Source: an uncultured Prevotellaceae bacterium (GTDB lineage: Bacteria; Bacteroidota; Bacteroidia; Bacteroidales; Bacteroidaceae). Taken from it: a DNA stretch of 64,000 nucleotides. The DNA lies in assembly GCA_902764705.1 (NCBI GenBank), contig CACWWZ010000001.1, forward strand, positions 198,333-262,332. Reading direction: 5' to 3'. Positions within the stretch are counted from its first letter, which is position 1; each line of letters starts with the position of its first letter. The notes beneath the pieces are model-generated. The model worked only from the letters and a program-made list of their open reading frames with translations, was not told the DNA's origin and ran no database searches. Position numbers and translations under genes: made by a program. Shown piece by piece: positions 35,801 to 45,033 of this stretch.

Positions 35801-37075
35801 TCAAGAATTAGATGGCTTCTTTTTGTGATTATGGTGGTGATTTCTTTGTCCTTTTCCCTTACTGTTGCGACTGTTGCGACTCCGTCCCCCGCGTCCCCTC
35901 GACGATTTACGAGGTGCAGTAGTCTTGTATTCAGGACCTTCGCCGAGACCCTCGGGTAGGGGATTCTTCTGAATCTCCCTTTCCAGGAACCGTTCAATAT
36001 CGCCGAAGTAACGCATATCGCTGTCCGATATGAGGGTGATGGCTACGCCGTCGCGCTGGGCACGGGCCGTACGACCGATGCGGTGTACATAATCCTCTGC
36101 GTCACGCGGTACGTCGTAGTTGATGACACACAGAATATCGTCAATATCTATGCCTCGTGCCACAATGTCTGTTGCTACCAGCACGCTCACTTGTCCGGCC
36201 TTGAAACGATACATCACATCGTCGCGCTCTGCTTGTGACAGGTCGGAATGCATGGCGGCACAGTTAATCTTCATGTGCTTCAGTTCGCGGGTAATGTCCT
36301 TCACTTTGTCCTTTTTGCCCGAGAAGATGATGACACGCTCCAGTTCACCGGCTTTGAACAGTGAGCGGATGATGCCCAACTTCTGCGGTTCGTAACAGAC
36401 ATAGGCCGACTGCTGAATTTTCTCAGCAGGTTTTGATACGGCAATCTTTACCTCTACAGGGTTGGTGAGCAGTGTACGGGCCAGTTGCTGAATCTTTTGT
36501 GGCATCGTGGCCGAGAACATGATGGTCTGATGTGCTTTAGGCAACAGTTTGGCTATCGACAGGATATCATCTGAGAAACCCATGTCGAGCATCCGGTCTG
36601 CCTCGTCGAGCACAAAAAAACTCAGTCGGCTGAGGTCCAGATGGCCCATGCGGATATGTGAGAGCAGTCGGCCAGGGGTGGCGATGATGACGTCAGCACC
36701 CATCTTGAGCCCCTTTGTCTCTACGTCAAAGCGACTGCCGTCGTTTCCTCCGTAGACCGCCACGCTGCTGATACCGTCCAAATAGTAACCAAAACCTTGC
36801 ATCGCCTGGTCGATTTGTTGTGCCAGTTCACGGGTTGGAGCCATCACGATACAGTTGACAGCATCTTTCGGATAGCCTCCGTCGTCGAGCATACTCAGTA
36901 TTGGCAGCAGATAGGCGGCAGTCTTTCCTGTTCCCGTCTGTGCAATACCAATGAGGTCGCGCTCGTCTAAAATCTCTGGGATGCACTTTTCTTGAATGGG
37001 AGTCATCTCCTCAAAATGCATGTCGTAGAGTGCATCCAGTATATTGTCGTTTAAATATGTTTCTTCAAAAGTCAC
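35801..37075 (-). CDS. DEAD-box RNA helicase (RhlE-like)
   Basis: A 424-aa helicase. Q motif and motif I (AQTGTGKT), Ia (PTRELAQQ), II (LDEADRMLDMGF), III (SAT), and VI (HRIGRTAR) are all present. A basic Arg/Asn/His-rich tail (GRGGRSRNSRNSKGKGQR) would bind RNA. Likely roles are ribosome assembly and RNA turnover in the cold. Translation starts at GTG (37073-37075), the only start that keeps the full Q motif. The upstream spacer is a heptamer array. Confidence 0.93.
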   Translation of the reverse strand: MTFEETYLNDNILDALYDMHFEEMTPIQEKCIPEILDERDLIGIAQTGTGKTAAYLLPILSMLDDGGYPKDAVNCIVMAPTRELAQQIDQAMQGFGYYLDGISSVAVYGGNDGSRFDVETKGLKMGADVIIATPGRLLSHIRMGHLDLSRLSFFVLDEADRMLDMGFSDDILSIAKLLPKAHQTIMFSATMPQKIQQLARTLLTNPVEVKIAVSKPAEKIQQSAYVCYEPQKLGIIRSLFKAGELERVIIFSGKKDKVKDITRELKHMKINCAAMHSDLSQAERDDVMYRFKAGQVSVLVATDIVARGIDIDDILCVINYDVPRDAEDYVHRIGRTARAQRDGVAITLISDSDMRYFGDIERFLEREIQKNPLPEGLGEGPEYKTTAPRKSSRGRGGRSRNSRNSKGKGQRNHHHNHKKKPSNS

Positions 37076-37081
37076 TTTTTA

Positions 37082-37109
37082 CTCTTAGCTCTTAATTCTT
37101 AACTCTTAA
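37082..37109. repeat. Heptamer array between lptG-like and DEAD-box genes
   Basis: Four 7-nt units: CTCTTAG, CTCTTAA, TTCTTAA, CTCTTAA. It fills most of the 35-bp spacer; the stop codon of the permease gene follows at 37111-37113. Confidence 0.87.
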
Positions 37110-37110
37110 T

Positions 37111-38310
37111 TTAATTCGGTGCTTGCCTATAGCAGAAATAGGCGATAATAGCATATAATATGTTTGGAATCCAGGCTGCCAGCATCGGTGGTGTGCCCGC
37201 ATTGATGGCAAATGTGGCGCTGATGGTCTGCAGCAGGATATAGGTAAACGATAGGGCCAGTCCGATACCCAGATAGAGTCCCATACCTCCTTTACGTTTG
37301 CGCGACGACAGCGAGACACCGATAATGGTCAGGATGAAGGAAGCGAACGATGATGCTATTCGCTTGTGATATTCCACCTCGTACTGTACCACGTTCGACA
37401 GACCGCGCTCCTGCTGTTTCGAGATGTATCGTTTCAGTTCCGGCGAGGTGAATGTCTCCTGCTGTCCGGAAGAGAATACAAGGTCGATGGGCTCCATTTG
37501 GATGAGGGTGTCAATCTCGTTGCCGCTGGTAATCTGTTCGCGCATTCCCTTCAGCGTACGGATTTTGTAGTTGCGGGCCTTCCAGTGGTAACGTTCCTCA
37601 GCAATGGTATCGTATTGAATGACGGTAGCATTCATCTGACTCACCATTTTTTTGTTCTCAAATTTGTACAGCGCAAAGCCATAGCCCGTTTTGCGGATAT
37701 CGTCGTACTGCGACATGTATGCCACCACGCCTTTATCCACCATCAACTGGATATTCGATGCCGATGTGTTCTTCTTGTTGTTCTTGTAGAGCGACTCGAA
37801 ATCGTGACGCACGACGGTGCCTCGCGGGATGATATAGGCGCCCAGAAAGAAATTCAGTGTGGCGATGAGTGCTGCCGAGATGATATAAGGGCGCAGCAAC
37901 CGCTTGAAACTCATGCCGCATGCCAGCATAGCGATAATCTCAGAATTTCCAGCCAGTTTGGATGTGAAGAAGATGACGGCAATAAATACGAACAGCGGTG
38001 AGAATAGATTGGCGAAATAGGGTACGAAATTGGCGTAGTAGTCAAAGACGATAGCCCTTAGCGGCGCATGATAGTTGGTGAATTTCGCCAGGTTCTCGTT
38101 GACGTCGAAGACAATTGAAATGGAGATAATCAGCAGGATGGAGTAGATGTATGTTCCGATGAACTTCTTGATGATGTACCAGTCCATTCGCTTCAGGAAA
38201 CGGAAGACATTTAGCTTCTTCATCCACGCCAGCTTGTGCCAGGGGATTTTCCGCCACAGTCGTCGCACCGTCCATTGCCAGTGTCTCAGGTCCTTCTTCT
38301 TTATTTTCAT
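37111..38310 (-). CDS. LptF/LptG family lipopolysaccharide export permease
   Basis: A 399-aa YjgP/YjgQ-family protein. Six transmembrane helices flank a periplasmic beta-jellyroll region (GYGFALYKFENKKMVSQMNA to QQETFTSPELKRYISKQ). The N-terminal helix LDWYIIKKFIGTYIYSILLI-like segment and the C-terminal LGIGLALSFTYILLQT are characteristic. It would form part of the ABC machine that extracts LPS from the inner membrane. The first 20 residues are a basic extension. It overlaps tgt by 4 bp (ATGA). Confidence 0.9.
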   Translation of the reverse strand: MKIKKKDLRHWQWTVRRLWRKIPWHKLAWMKKLNVFRFLKRMDWYIIKKFIGTYIYSILLIISISIVFDVNENLAKFTNYHAPLRAIVFDYYANFVPYFANLFSPLFVFIAVIFFTSKLAGNSEIIAMLACGMSFKRLLRPYIISAALIATLNFFLGAYIIPRGTVVRHDFESLYKNNKKNTSASNIQLMVDKGVVAYMSQYDDIRKTGYGFALYKFENKKMVSQMNATVIQYDTIAEERYHWKARNYKIRTLKGMREQITSGNEIDTLIQMEPIDLVFSSGQQETFTSPELKRYISKQQERGLSNVVQYEVEYHKRIASSFASFILTIIGVSLSSRKRKGGMGLYLGIGLALSFTYILLQTISATFAINAGTPPMLAAWIPNILYAIIAYFCYRQAPN

Positions 38311-39449
38311 CTTCTGCGTCCTAAATTGTCAATAACAGAGCGTTTCCATTGTGTGAAGTCGCCTTGCTCAATATGCTGACGGGCATCGGTGACCAGTCGC
38401 AGATAAAAAGCCAGATTGTGTATCGAGGCAATCTGCAGGGCCAGCAGTTCCTGAGCCTTGAACAGGTGGTGAAGATATGCTTTCGTGTGAATGCGGTCGA
38501 TGTCGCAGCCATCGGGGTCGATGGGCGAGAAGTCATCCTCCCACTTCTTGTTACGCATATTCATCGTACCTTCATAGGTGAACAGCATGGCGTTGCGACC
38601 ATTACGGGTGGGCATCACGCAGTCGAACATGTCGACGCCGCGTTCAATGGCTTCAAGGATGTTCTGCGGCGTACCGACGCCCATCAAGTAGCGGGGACGG
38701 TCCTTAGGCAGAATGTCGTTCACTACCTCAATCATCTCGTACATCACCTCAGTTGGTTCACCAACGGCCAGTCCGCCAATCGAGGCTCCACCGCCGTCGT
38801 TCAACTTGCCTAATGTGTCTACGACGTGTTTGGCGGCATCCTGACGCAGGTCTTTATAAGTACAGCCCTGCACAATCGGGAAGAGAGTCTGGTTGTGACC
38901 GTACAAAGGCTCTGTCTCGTTGAATCGTTTCACACAGCGTTCCAGCCAGCGCTGGGTCAGCCGCAGGGAGTTTTTTGCATACTGGTAATCGCTCTGACCA
39001 GGGGGGCACTCGTCGAAGGCCATCATGATGTCGGCACCAATCACACGCTCGGTATCCATTACGTTCTCGGGGGTGAAGAAATGCTTCGAACCGTCGATGT
39101 GACTGCGGAACTCACATCCCTCCTCCTTCAACTTACGGATACCCGTCAGCGAAAAGACCTGAAAACCGCCTGAGTCTGTCAGAATGGGACGATCCCAAGT
39201 GTTGAACTTGTGCAGACCGCCCGCCTTGCGCAGAATTTCCAGACCCGGTCGCAGGTAGAGGTGATAGGTGTTTCCTAAGATAATCTGTGCCTTCACCTGT
39301 TCGCGCAACTCCGAAAAATGAACGCCTTTCACACTCCCCACTGTGCCTACAGGCATGAAGATGGGCGTCTTAATGGGGCCGTGATCGGTCTGAATCAGTC
39401 CGGAACGGGCGCTGCTGTACGGGTCGTTATGTTGTACTTCGAACTTCAA
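38307..39449 (-). CDS. tgt: Queuine tRNA-ribosyltransferase with altered zinc motif
   Basis: A 380-aa TIM-barrel enzyme that exchanges guanine-34 for preQ1/queuine in tRNAs for Asp, Asn, His and Tyr. Seen are IKTPIFMPVGT, LTDSGGFQVFSL and IGGLAVGEP. In the zinc site the usual C-x-C-x-x-C reads D-G-C-D-I-D before the conserved AYLHHL; the zinc His (SIHNLAFYL) is kept. So two of three zinc Cys are replaced by Asp. Translation starts at TTG (39447-39449): the family N-terminus MKFEVQ begins there and no ATG fits. The start lies inside a heptamer array. Confidence 0.92.
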   Translation of the reverse strand: MKFEVQHNDPYSSARSGLIQTDHGPIKTPIFMPVGTVGSVKGVHFSELREQVKAQIILGNTYHLYLRPGLEILRKAGGLHKFNTWDRPILTDSGGFQVFSLTGIRKLKEEGCEFRSHIDGSKHFFTPENVMDTERVIGADIMMAFDECPPGQSDYQYAKNSLRLTQRWLERCVKRFNETEPLYGHNQTLFPIVQGCTYKDLRQDAAKHVVDTLGKLNDGGGASIGGLAVGEPTEVMYEMIEVVNDILPKDRPRYLMGVGTPQNILEAIERGVDMFDCVMPTRNGRNAMLFTYEGTMNMRNKKWEDDFSPIDPDGCDIDRIHTKAYLHHLFKAQELLALQIASIHNLAFYLRLVTDARQHIEQGDFTQWKRSVIDNLGRRR

Positions 39450-39506
39450 CTCTAATCTCTAAACTCTAATCTTTCAACTCTAAACTCTCAACTCTCAACT
39501 TTCTTC
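39444..39506. repeat. Nine-unit heptamer array spanning lon stop and tgt start
   Basis: Nine consecutive 7-nt units on the plus strand: CTTCAAC, TCTAATC, TCTAAAC, TCTAATC, TTTCAAC, TCTAAAC, TCTCAAC, TCTCAAC, TTTCTTC. Both the TTG start of tgt and the TGA stop of lon (39488-39490) are made of repeat units. Confidence 0.95.
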
Positions 39507-41965
39507 TCGTCTTTCTCGTCGGGAATCTCGAAATTCAGCGGATTGTCCACAATTTCGTCCGTCAGGGCGAACTTCCATACGTCCTGCACGTTCTCCACAT
39601 AGTGGAAACGCACACCCTTCAGGTACATCTCGGGAATCTCGTTGATGTCCTTCTCGTTCTCCTGGCACATCACGATATCGGTGATGCCGGCACGCTTGGC
39701 AGCCAGAATCTTCTCCTTGATGCCACCTACGGGCAACACTTTTCCGCGCAGCGTAATCTCACCGGTCATTGCCGTGTTCTTTCGAACCTTACGCTGTGTC
39801 AGTGCAGAAGCAATCGAAGTGGCAATAGTGATACCTGCCGACGGACCGTCCTTGGGTGTAGCGCCCTCGGGAACGTGGATATGGATGTTCCAATGGTCGA
39901 AGATGCGATAATCGATGCCCAGCACGTCGACGTGGGCCTTGACATATTCCAGTGCGATGACGGCACTCTCCTTCATCACGTCGCCCAGGTTACCCGTCAG
40001 CGTCAGCTTACCGGCTTTACCTTTACTCAGTGACGTCTCGATGAAGAGAATTTCACCGCCAACATTGGTCCAAGCCAGACCGGTAACGACACCTGCATAG
40101 CTGTTGCCCTGATAGATGTCGCGGTAGAAAGGCGGCTTGCCCAGCAAGTCCTCAATCTCTGTCGGCGTAATCTTCTCGTAGGGCAGCTCGCCGCTTTCGG
40201 CTTTCTTGAAGGCCAGTTTACGCAGGGCTTTGTTTACCTGTTTCTCCAACTGGCGCACACCGCTCTCACGGGTATACTGCTCGATGATTTTCTCGATGGC
40301 CGCCTTGTTGAAGGTCAGACGTTTGTCGTTCAGACCAGTGTTCTCCTTCTCCTTGGGTACGAGGTGGCGCTTGGCAATCTCGTACTTCTCCTCAGTGATA
40401 TATCCGCTGACCTCGATAATTTCCATACGGTCGAGCAACGGACGGGGAATGGTGCCTAGATTGTTGGCGGTGGCGATGAACATGACCTTCGACAGGTCGT
40501 AGTCCACATCCAGATAGTTGTCGTGGAAGGCGTTGTTCTGCTCGGGGTCGAGCACCTCCAAAAGTGCTGAAGCGGGGTCGCCGTTGTGGGTATTTTGCGT
40601 CACCTTGTCAATCTCGTCGAGAATGAAGACGGGGTTGCTGGAACCTGCCTTCTGGATGTTTTTGATGATACGGCCGGGCATAGCGCCGATGTAGGTACGG
40701 CGGTGACCGCGAATCTCGGCCTCGTCGTGCAAGCCACCGAGTGAAACACGCACATATTTGCGCTTCAGGGCATCGGCAATCGACTTGCCCAGTGAGGTCT
40801 TGCCGACTCCCGGAGGGCCGTAGAGGCACAGGATGGGCGACTTCAAATCACCACGCAGTGACAGCACTGCGATGTATTCCAAAATACGTTCCTTGACCTT
40901 TTCCATGCCATAGTGGTCGCGGTCCAGTATTTTCTGGGCACGCTTCAGGTCCAGATCGTCTTTGGTATATTCGTTCCAAGGCAGATTGACCAGCGTCTGC
41001 AGATAAGTCAGCTGTACATTGAAGTCAGGCGAATTGGGATTCACCTGGTCCAACTTCTCCAATTCCTTGTAGAAGAACTTCTCGATATCCTCGGGCCAAT
41101 TCTTCTTACGGGCCTTCTCCAACAGGTCCTTCTTCTCGGGCGTACTCTCGTTGCCCATCTCAGCCTGCAGGTTCTTAATCTGCTGTTGCAGGAAGTAGTT
41201 ACGCTGCTGCTCGTCGATGTCGTCGCGTGTCTTGTTGCGGATGTCGAGCTTCAGGTTCTGCAGATTGATCTCGCGGTTGATGATGCGCATCGTGTTAAAC
41301 AGACGCTCCTTGATAGAGTCCATCATCAGCAGTTTCATCTTCTCCTTTGCCGAGAATGGCATGTTCGAGCAGACGAAGTTCAGCGCCATGATGTTGTTGT
41401 TCACGTTCTTCAAGGCAAACGTTGCCTCGTCGGGAATATCCTCCATCAGATTGATGTATTGCGTCACCGACTGGCGCAGGTCGTCCATAGCGGTACGAAA
41501 CTCTACGTCGTGCTTGTCGGGCTCCTCCTCGGGAGCTTTACTGACGTGACCCTCCAGATAGGGGTGATATTTGATGATGTCCTCCAGCTTGACACGTCCC
41601 AATCCCTGCACAATGGTCGTGATGTTGCCATTGGGCAGCGTCAGTGTCTTCAGCACCTTGCCGATAACACCGTAGTCGTAGAGATCGGAGCGGATAGGCA
41701 TTTCCACATCGGGGTCACGTTGGGTGAAGACACCGATAAGCATGTTGTTTTTCTCGGCCTTGCGAATAAGCGCCATGCTGGCCTCACGGCCAATGAGGAT
41801 GGGAGAAACTACTCCGGGAAACAGCACCAGATTCCGCACGGCCAAAATGGGCAGCGTATCGGGAATTTCCATTTCCGTCAGGTCGTGAAAATCACCTTCA
41901 ACATCGGCAATCATTGAGAACGACCTGTTCTTGTTATCCATGTACATAGTTATATTATCTTTCAT
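39488..41965 (-). CDS. lon: ATP-dependent protease Lon
   Basis: An 825-aa Lon A protease. An N-terminal LON substrate domain ([16 protein letters not shown]), a coiled coil, an AAA+ domain with Walker A ([14 protein letters not shown]) and Walker B (VFILDEIDK), and a Ser-Lys protease domain with [11 protein letters not shown]. It degrades misfolded and regulatory proteins. Start set at 41965 ([13 protein letters not shown]), 22 nt after the -7 element; an ATG at 41947 is also possible. The C-terminus EKKVES is written by the heptamer array shared with tgt. Confidence 0.95.
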   Translation of the reverse strand: MKDNITMYMDNKNRSFSMIADVEGDFHDLTEMEIPDTLPILAVRNLVLFPGVVSPILIGREASMALIRKAEKNNMLIGVFTQRDPDVEMPIRSDLYDYGVIGKVLKTLTLPNGNITTIVQGLGRVKLEDIIKYHPYLEGHVSKAPEEEPDKHDVEFRTAMDDLRQSVTQYINLMEDIPDEATFALKNVNNNIMALNFVCSNMPFSAKEKMKLLMMDSIKERLFNTMRIINREINLQNLKLDIRNKTRDDIDEQQRNYFLQQQIKNLQAEMGNESTPEKKDLLEKARKKNWPEDIEKFFYKELEKLDQVNPNSPDFNVQLTYLQTLVNLPWNEYTKDDLDLKRAQKILDRDHYGMEKVKERILEYIAVLSLRGDLKSPILCLYGPPGVGKTSLGKSIADALKRKYVRVSLGGLHDEAEIRGHRRTYIGAMPGRIIKNIQKAGSSNPVFILDEIDKVTQNTHNGDPASALLEVLDPEQNNAFHDNYLDVDYDLSKVMFIATANNLGTIPRPLLDRMEIIEVSGYITEEKYEIAKRHLVPKEKENTGLNDKRLTFNKAAIEKIIEQYTRESGVRQLEKQVNKALRKLAFKKAESGELPYEKITPTEIEDLLGKPPFYRDIYQGNSYAGVVTGLAWTNVGGEILFIETSLSKGKAGKLTLTGNLGDVMKESAVIALEYVKAHVDVLGIDYRIFDHWNIHIHVPEGATPKDGPSAGITIATSIASALTQRKVRKNTAMTGEITLRGKVLPVGGIKEKILAAKRAGITDIVMCQENEKDINEIPEMYLKGVRFHYVENVQDVWKFALTDEIVDNPLNFEIPDEKDEKKVES

Positions 41966-41987
41966 ATCTTTTCGTGCATTTAAGCCG

Positions 41988-41995
41988 CAAAGGTA
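41988..41995 (-). promoter_or_regulatory. -7 element of the lon promoter
   Basis: The minus strand reads TACCTTTG 22 bp ahead of the lon ATG. The -33 position is not a TTTGG. Lon may use another factor or activator. Confidence 0.65.
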
Positions 41996-42069
41996 CAACT
42001 TTTTATTGAAAAACCGCATGTATGATAAGATATTTTAATATCTTTCTTGCAGAATAGTGCTTTTTTTCG

Positions 42070-42077
42070 TACTTTTG
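42070..42077 (+). promoter_or_regulatory. -7 element of the trmN6 promoter
   Basis: TACTTTTG followed by GCACC-like start region and ATG only 14 nt later. CTTGC stands 19 nt upstream as a weak -33 match. Confidence 0.65.
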
Positions 42078-42091
42078 CACCCTAAACGACG

Positions 42092-42796
42092 ATGTTTCGA
42101 TTCAAAAAGTTCGTTATTGAGCAGGAATTATGTGCCATGAAGGTGGGTACCGATGGCGTGCTGCTGGGCGCTTGGGCTACGGGAGGCTCAAGTGTCTTGG
42201 ATGTTGGTACGGGTACGGGAATTATTGCCCTGATGATGGCCCAGCGTTGTCCGCAGGCACGGGTGACTGCCCTCGACATCGACGAGGGTGCCGCCCGTCA
42301 GGCGCTGCAGAACGTGGCGCAGTCGCCGTTCGCTGACCGCATAGAGGTGTTGCAGAAATCTGTGCAGGAGTTTGATGGGGCCAATGAGACCAATAGGGCC
42401 AATGGGACTAATAGGTCCAATGGAACCTATGATGCCATTGTGAGCAACCCGCCATTCTTTATCGATTCGCTGAATGCTCCCGACCGCCAGCGTAACATTG
42501 CGCGCCATGCTGAAACGCTGACCTATGGCCAGCTGATGCAAGCTGCCTGGCGATTGCTGGCCGATGAGGGGGAACTGAGTGTGGTAGTGCCTTTCGACTA
42601 CCGTCAACGCATGGAGGATGAGGCGACGTTCGTAGGTTTCTTCCCCAGCCGGGTATGTGCCGTCCGTACGTCAGCCCGAAAGCCTGCCAAGCGTTTCCTG
42701 CTGGCCTTCCGCAAGCACCCTTGTCCCTGTGAACGCACGGAGATGACCCTTGGTGACGAGGCGTACACGCTGCTGACGCAGGAGTTTTACCTGTAA
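42092..42796 (+). CDS. trmN6: tRNA1(Val) adenine-37 N6-methyltransferase-like
   Basis: A 234-aa class I SAM methyltransferase. SAM motif I (VLDVGTGTGIIALMMAQ), the acidic motif II (TALDID) and the N6-adenine motif IV NPPFF are seen, as in YfiC/TrmN6. It would methylate A37 of tRNA-Val. A six-unit nonamer array (42377-42430) inserts an x-x-N tripeptide repeat (GANETNRANGTNRSN) directly before the strand bearing NPPF. Start at 42092 is very close to the promoter. Confidence 0.88.
   Translation: MFRFKKFVIEQELCAMKVGTDGVLLGAWATGGSSVLDVGTGTGIIALMMAQRCPQARVTALDIDEGAARQALQNVAQSPFADRIEVLQKSVQEFDGANETNRANGTNRSNGTYDAIVSNPPFFIDSLNAPDRQRNIARHAETLTYGQLMQAAWRLLADEGELSVVVPFDYRQRMEDEATFVGFFPSRVCAVRTSARKPAKRFLLAFRKHPCPCERTEMTLGDEAYTLLTQEFYL
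42377..42430. repeat. Six-unit nonamer array inside trmN6
   Basis: Six 9-nt units: GGGGCCAAT, GAGACCAAT, AGGGCCAAT, GGGACTAAT, AGGTCCAAT, GGAACCTAT. In frame it encodes repeating x-x-Asn tripeptides just before the catalytic NPPF strand. Confidence 0.94.
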
Positions 42797-42798
42797 GG

Positions 42799-42838
42799 TC
42801 GAAATATCGAAATGTCGACATGTCGAAATTTCGAAAAA
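42799..42838. repeat. Five-unit octamer array between convergent genes
   Basis: Five 8-nt units: TCGAAATA, TCGAAATG, TCGACATG, TCGAAATT, TCGAAAAA. It fills the 43-bp spacer between trmN6 and the GH25 gene. The units are partly self-complementary, so it could fold and end transcription both ways. Confidence 0.92.
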
Positions 42839-42839
42839 A

Positions 42840-44240
42840 CTACTGGTGGAATCCCGTCCTCAGGAATTCGTCCCACTGGCCCTGATAGCCGTTGAATACA
42901 TTGATATCTACTGGTCCGTTGATGCCGCTGACGCGTCCTTCGGGCGACAGTTGCCAGTACACCAGTTTCACGTCGGGTTTGTATTCACCATAACGGGCTA
43001 TCCATACGTTATAGTTCTGCTTGATGTCGGCGGCATTCTGCATGTGTTTGTTGATGAACATCTGGTTGACGTAGAGGATGGGTCGCATGTGGGTGCGCTG
43101 CTCTACGTACTCCATAAAGGTGCGTATGCGCTGCATCAGCACTTCGTCGCCGCCGATGGCATTGATCTGGGCGTCGGTGGGTTCTACGTCGAGCACTGGC
43201 GGGAAGTCGCCCTTTCGAAACAGCGTGTGATTGACAAAGAATGCTGCCTGTGCCAATGCGGGAGTTTTTAGCGAGAAGAAATGGTAGGCTCCGACATGCA
43301 ACCCCTGCTGTTTGGCTTTCGCGTAATCGTTCACGAAGTAGCGGTTGCGGATGGTGGTGCCCTCTGTGCTCTTGATGTATACGAATGATACGGGGAAGGT
43401 CTGTCCACCGGACGGATGGCGCTGACCGAGCGACGTGATGCGCAGTTGTTTCCAGTTGATACCGAAGCGTTTGCGGCCTTTCTCATGCTGGTGGCGCGAA
43501 ATGTCGATGCCATAGATGCGATCGGTCGTATAGCGCAGTTTTTCGCCCAGGAAACGCCCTTTTTTCCAGATGCCCACGCGGACGTGGTGGTTGGGCGACG
43601 ATTCGAAGCCGAAGCCGTTGCGCTGGTCGTCTTCCCAGAAGCCTTCGTAGTGCGAACCGTCGATGGCGTCGTAGGTGCCTTGTCCCCAGGCCTGCAGGTG
43701 GCGGTCCATCTGTCCGCGATAGGTGCCCAGCGAGTCGGTGCGTACGGCTTTGACAATGGTGTCGGTATCGTATTCTGCACAGACGATGCGCCCGATGGAG
43801 TCGCGCAGTACAACAGGACCGTTGACGCGCCCTAGATGGAAGTGGCCTGCTTTCCAATAGCCGCCGGCAATCTTGACAGCGGGCAGCAGGCGGTCTTTGG
43901 CGGCAATGCGCACAACGACGGTTTTGGTGATGGCTCCAGATTGTCCGGATTCTCCGGAGTTTCCGGATTGTACGGCATTGGCGGACATTCTGGTCAGCAG
44001 GGTATGGTACTGTGCAATGAGGTTGTAACCCTCGTCGGTGACGTTGTGGGTACGCAGGTAGTAGTCCATCTCACGCAGTTGACTGGCTACCTGTTGTGAG
44101 TCTTTCTGAGGCTGTTGGTAAATGCGGACTTCGACTTTGTCGGGGATGCGCGGCGGCTGTGTGTTGCAGGCGTAGAACAGGCCAAGGGCGACGATGGTGG
44201 TCGCGGCGAGCAGAATCAGTGTGTTTTTTCTTCTAACCAT
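42840..44240 (-). CDS. GH25 lysozyme-like lipoprotein with MORN-like segment
   Basis: A 466-aa protein with signal peptide and lipobox (VALGLFYAC). A middle part (about 165-225) has MORN-like repeats (YDAIDGSHYEGFWEDDQRNG). The C-terminal 220 residues are a GH25 muramidase: YGIDISRHQ, FVYIKSTEGTT, GAYHFFSL and the catalytic DxE in VLDVEPTD. It would cut peptidoglycan in the periplasm. A nonamer array (43933-43977) writes a Ser-Gly-rich linker. The ATG overlaps nudC by 25 bp, so it is downstream in the nucleotidase-nudC operon. Confidence 0.87.
   Translation of the reverse strand: MVRRKNTLILLAATTIVALGLFYACNTQPPRIPDKVEVRIYQQPQKDSQQVASQLREMDYYLRTHNVTDEGYNLIAQYHTLLTRMSANAVQSGNSGESGQSGAITKTVVVRIAAKDRLLPAVKIAGGYWKAGHFHLGRVNGPVVLRDSIGRIVCAEYDTDTIVKAVRTDSLGTYRGQMDRHLQAWGQGTYDAIDGSHYEGFWEDDQRNGFGFESSPNHHVRVGIWKKGRFLGEKLRYTTDRIYGIDISRHQHEKGRKRFGINWKQLRITSLGQRHPSGGQTFPVSFVYIKSTEGTTIRNRYFVNDYAKAKQQGLHVGAYHFFSLKTPALAQAAFFVNHTLFRKGDFPPVLDVEPTDAQINAIGGDEVLMQRIRTFMEYVEQRTHMRPILYVNQMFINKHMQNAADIKQNYNVWIARYGEYKPDVKLVYWQLSPEGRVSGINGPVDINVFNGYQGQWDEFLRTGFHQ
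43933..43977. repeat. Five-unit nonamer array encoding a Ser-Gly linker
   Basis: Five 9-nt units on the plus strand: GCTCCAGAT, TGTCCGGAT, TCTCCGGAG, TTTCCGGAT, TGTACGGCA. The minus strand reads in frame as x-S-G tripeptides (QSGNSGESGQSG). Confidence 0.88.
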
Positions 44241-44992
44241 GAGTCAAGCAGTTGTCGCGCAATAGAGAGTTTCTCGGGGATGTGGGGCAGGTGGTTGCGG
44301 TCGAACCACGATCCCTTCGAGATTTCGGAGCGTTGCAGGTGTATTTTTCCGAAGTCGTAGTCGGCGGTGAAACCGACCATCAGACCGCAGGGATAGGGCC
44401 AGGGTTGTGAGCCGAAATAGCGCAGGTTGGTGATGTGCAGCCCCGTTTCTTCGAGCACTTCGCGGTGAACGGCTTCCTCGAGTGTCTCGCCGGTCTCGAC
44501 GAAACCTGCTACGAGTCCGTAGTGGTCGTCGCGGAAGTTGTTGGCGTGCACCAGCAGAACCTCGTCGCTGACGGGTGAACCGTCAGCAGCGATGACTTTG
44601 CGCCTGACGAGCACGATGACTGCGGTGGCCAGCAGGGGCCATATCTCCTTGCCGCAGTGTTCGCACTTCTTCGAGATGGCGGTGTCGAAGCGCATCGGAC
44701 CTCCGCAGACGCCGCAGAACTTCGTGTTCTGGTCCCAGTAGAGCAGCTCGTGGCACTTGCCGGCTGTGAGATAGTCTTCGTGGGGCAGTTTGTAGTACGA
44801 CTGGCGCAGGGGGGACATCTCGTAACGTTCGGAGCCCGTCAACGGCTGGTCGATGCGGTAGGCCTTCTGGCCGTCGATGTCCATGACGGTTGTCCAGGGC
44901 TTCAATTCGGTGGGCTGTTCGGTAGGTATTAGGTACTTGTCGCCGACTTTCTCGAGGACGAGGTCGGACTGGCAAAAGACGAAGTATTTCAT
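44216..44992 (-). CDS. nudC: NAD-capped RNA/NADH pyrophosphatase
   Basis: A 258-aa Nudix hydrolase with a zinc ribbon (CGVCGG ... CEHCG), the Nudix box GFVETGETLEEAVHREVLEE and the NudC-specific SQPWPYP motif after it. It cleaves NAD(H) to NMN(H) and AMP and can remove NAD caps from RNA. It follows the 5'-nucleotidase gene by 41 bp; the nucleotidase could dephosphorylate the products, a plausible salvage pair. Confidence 0.95.
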   Translation of the reverse strand: MKYFVFCQSDLVLEKVGDKYLIPTEQPTELKPWTTVMDIDGQKAYRIDQPLTGSERYEMSPLRQSYYKLPHEDYLTAGKCHELLYWDQNTKFCGVCGGPMRFDTAISKKCEHCGKEIWPLLATAVIVLVRRKVIAADGSPVSDEVLLVHANNFRDDHYGLVAGFVETGETLEEAVHREVLEETGLHITNLRYFGSQPWPYPCGLMVGFTADYDFGKIHLQRSEISKGSWFDRNHLPHIPEKLSIARQLLDSWLEEKTH

Positions 44993-45033
44993 GCTTTTGT
45001 AGGGTTGTTAGGGAGGGTAGGTGTTGTTTGGGG

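Noticed and set aside
40913-41917. 334-codon plus-strand open frame opposite lon
   Set aside because: Lon is certain from its AAA+ and protease motifs; the antisense product is a Leu/Val/His-rich shadow without recognisable structure.
42188-42607. Collagen-like Gly-x-Ile/Pro repeat in a minus-strand frame
   Set aside because: It is only the reverse reading of the trmN6 nonamer array; trmN6 itself has SAM and NPPF motifs.
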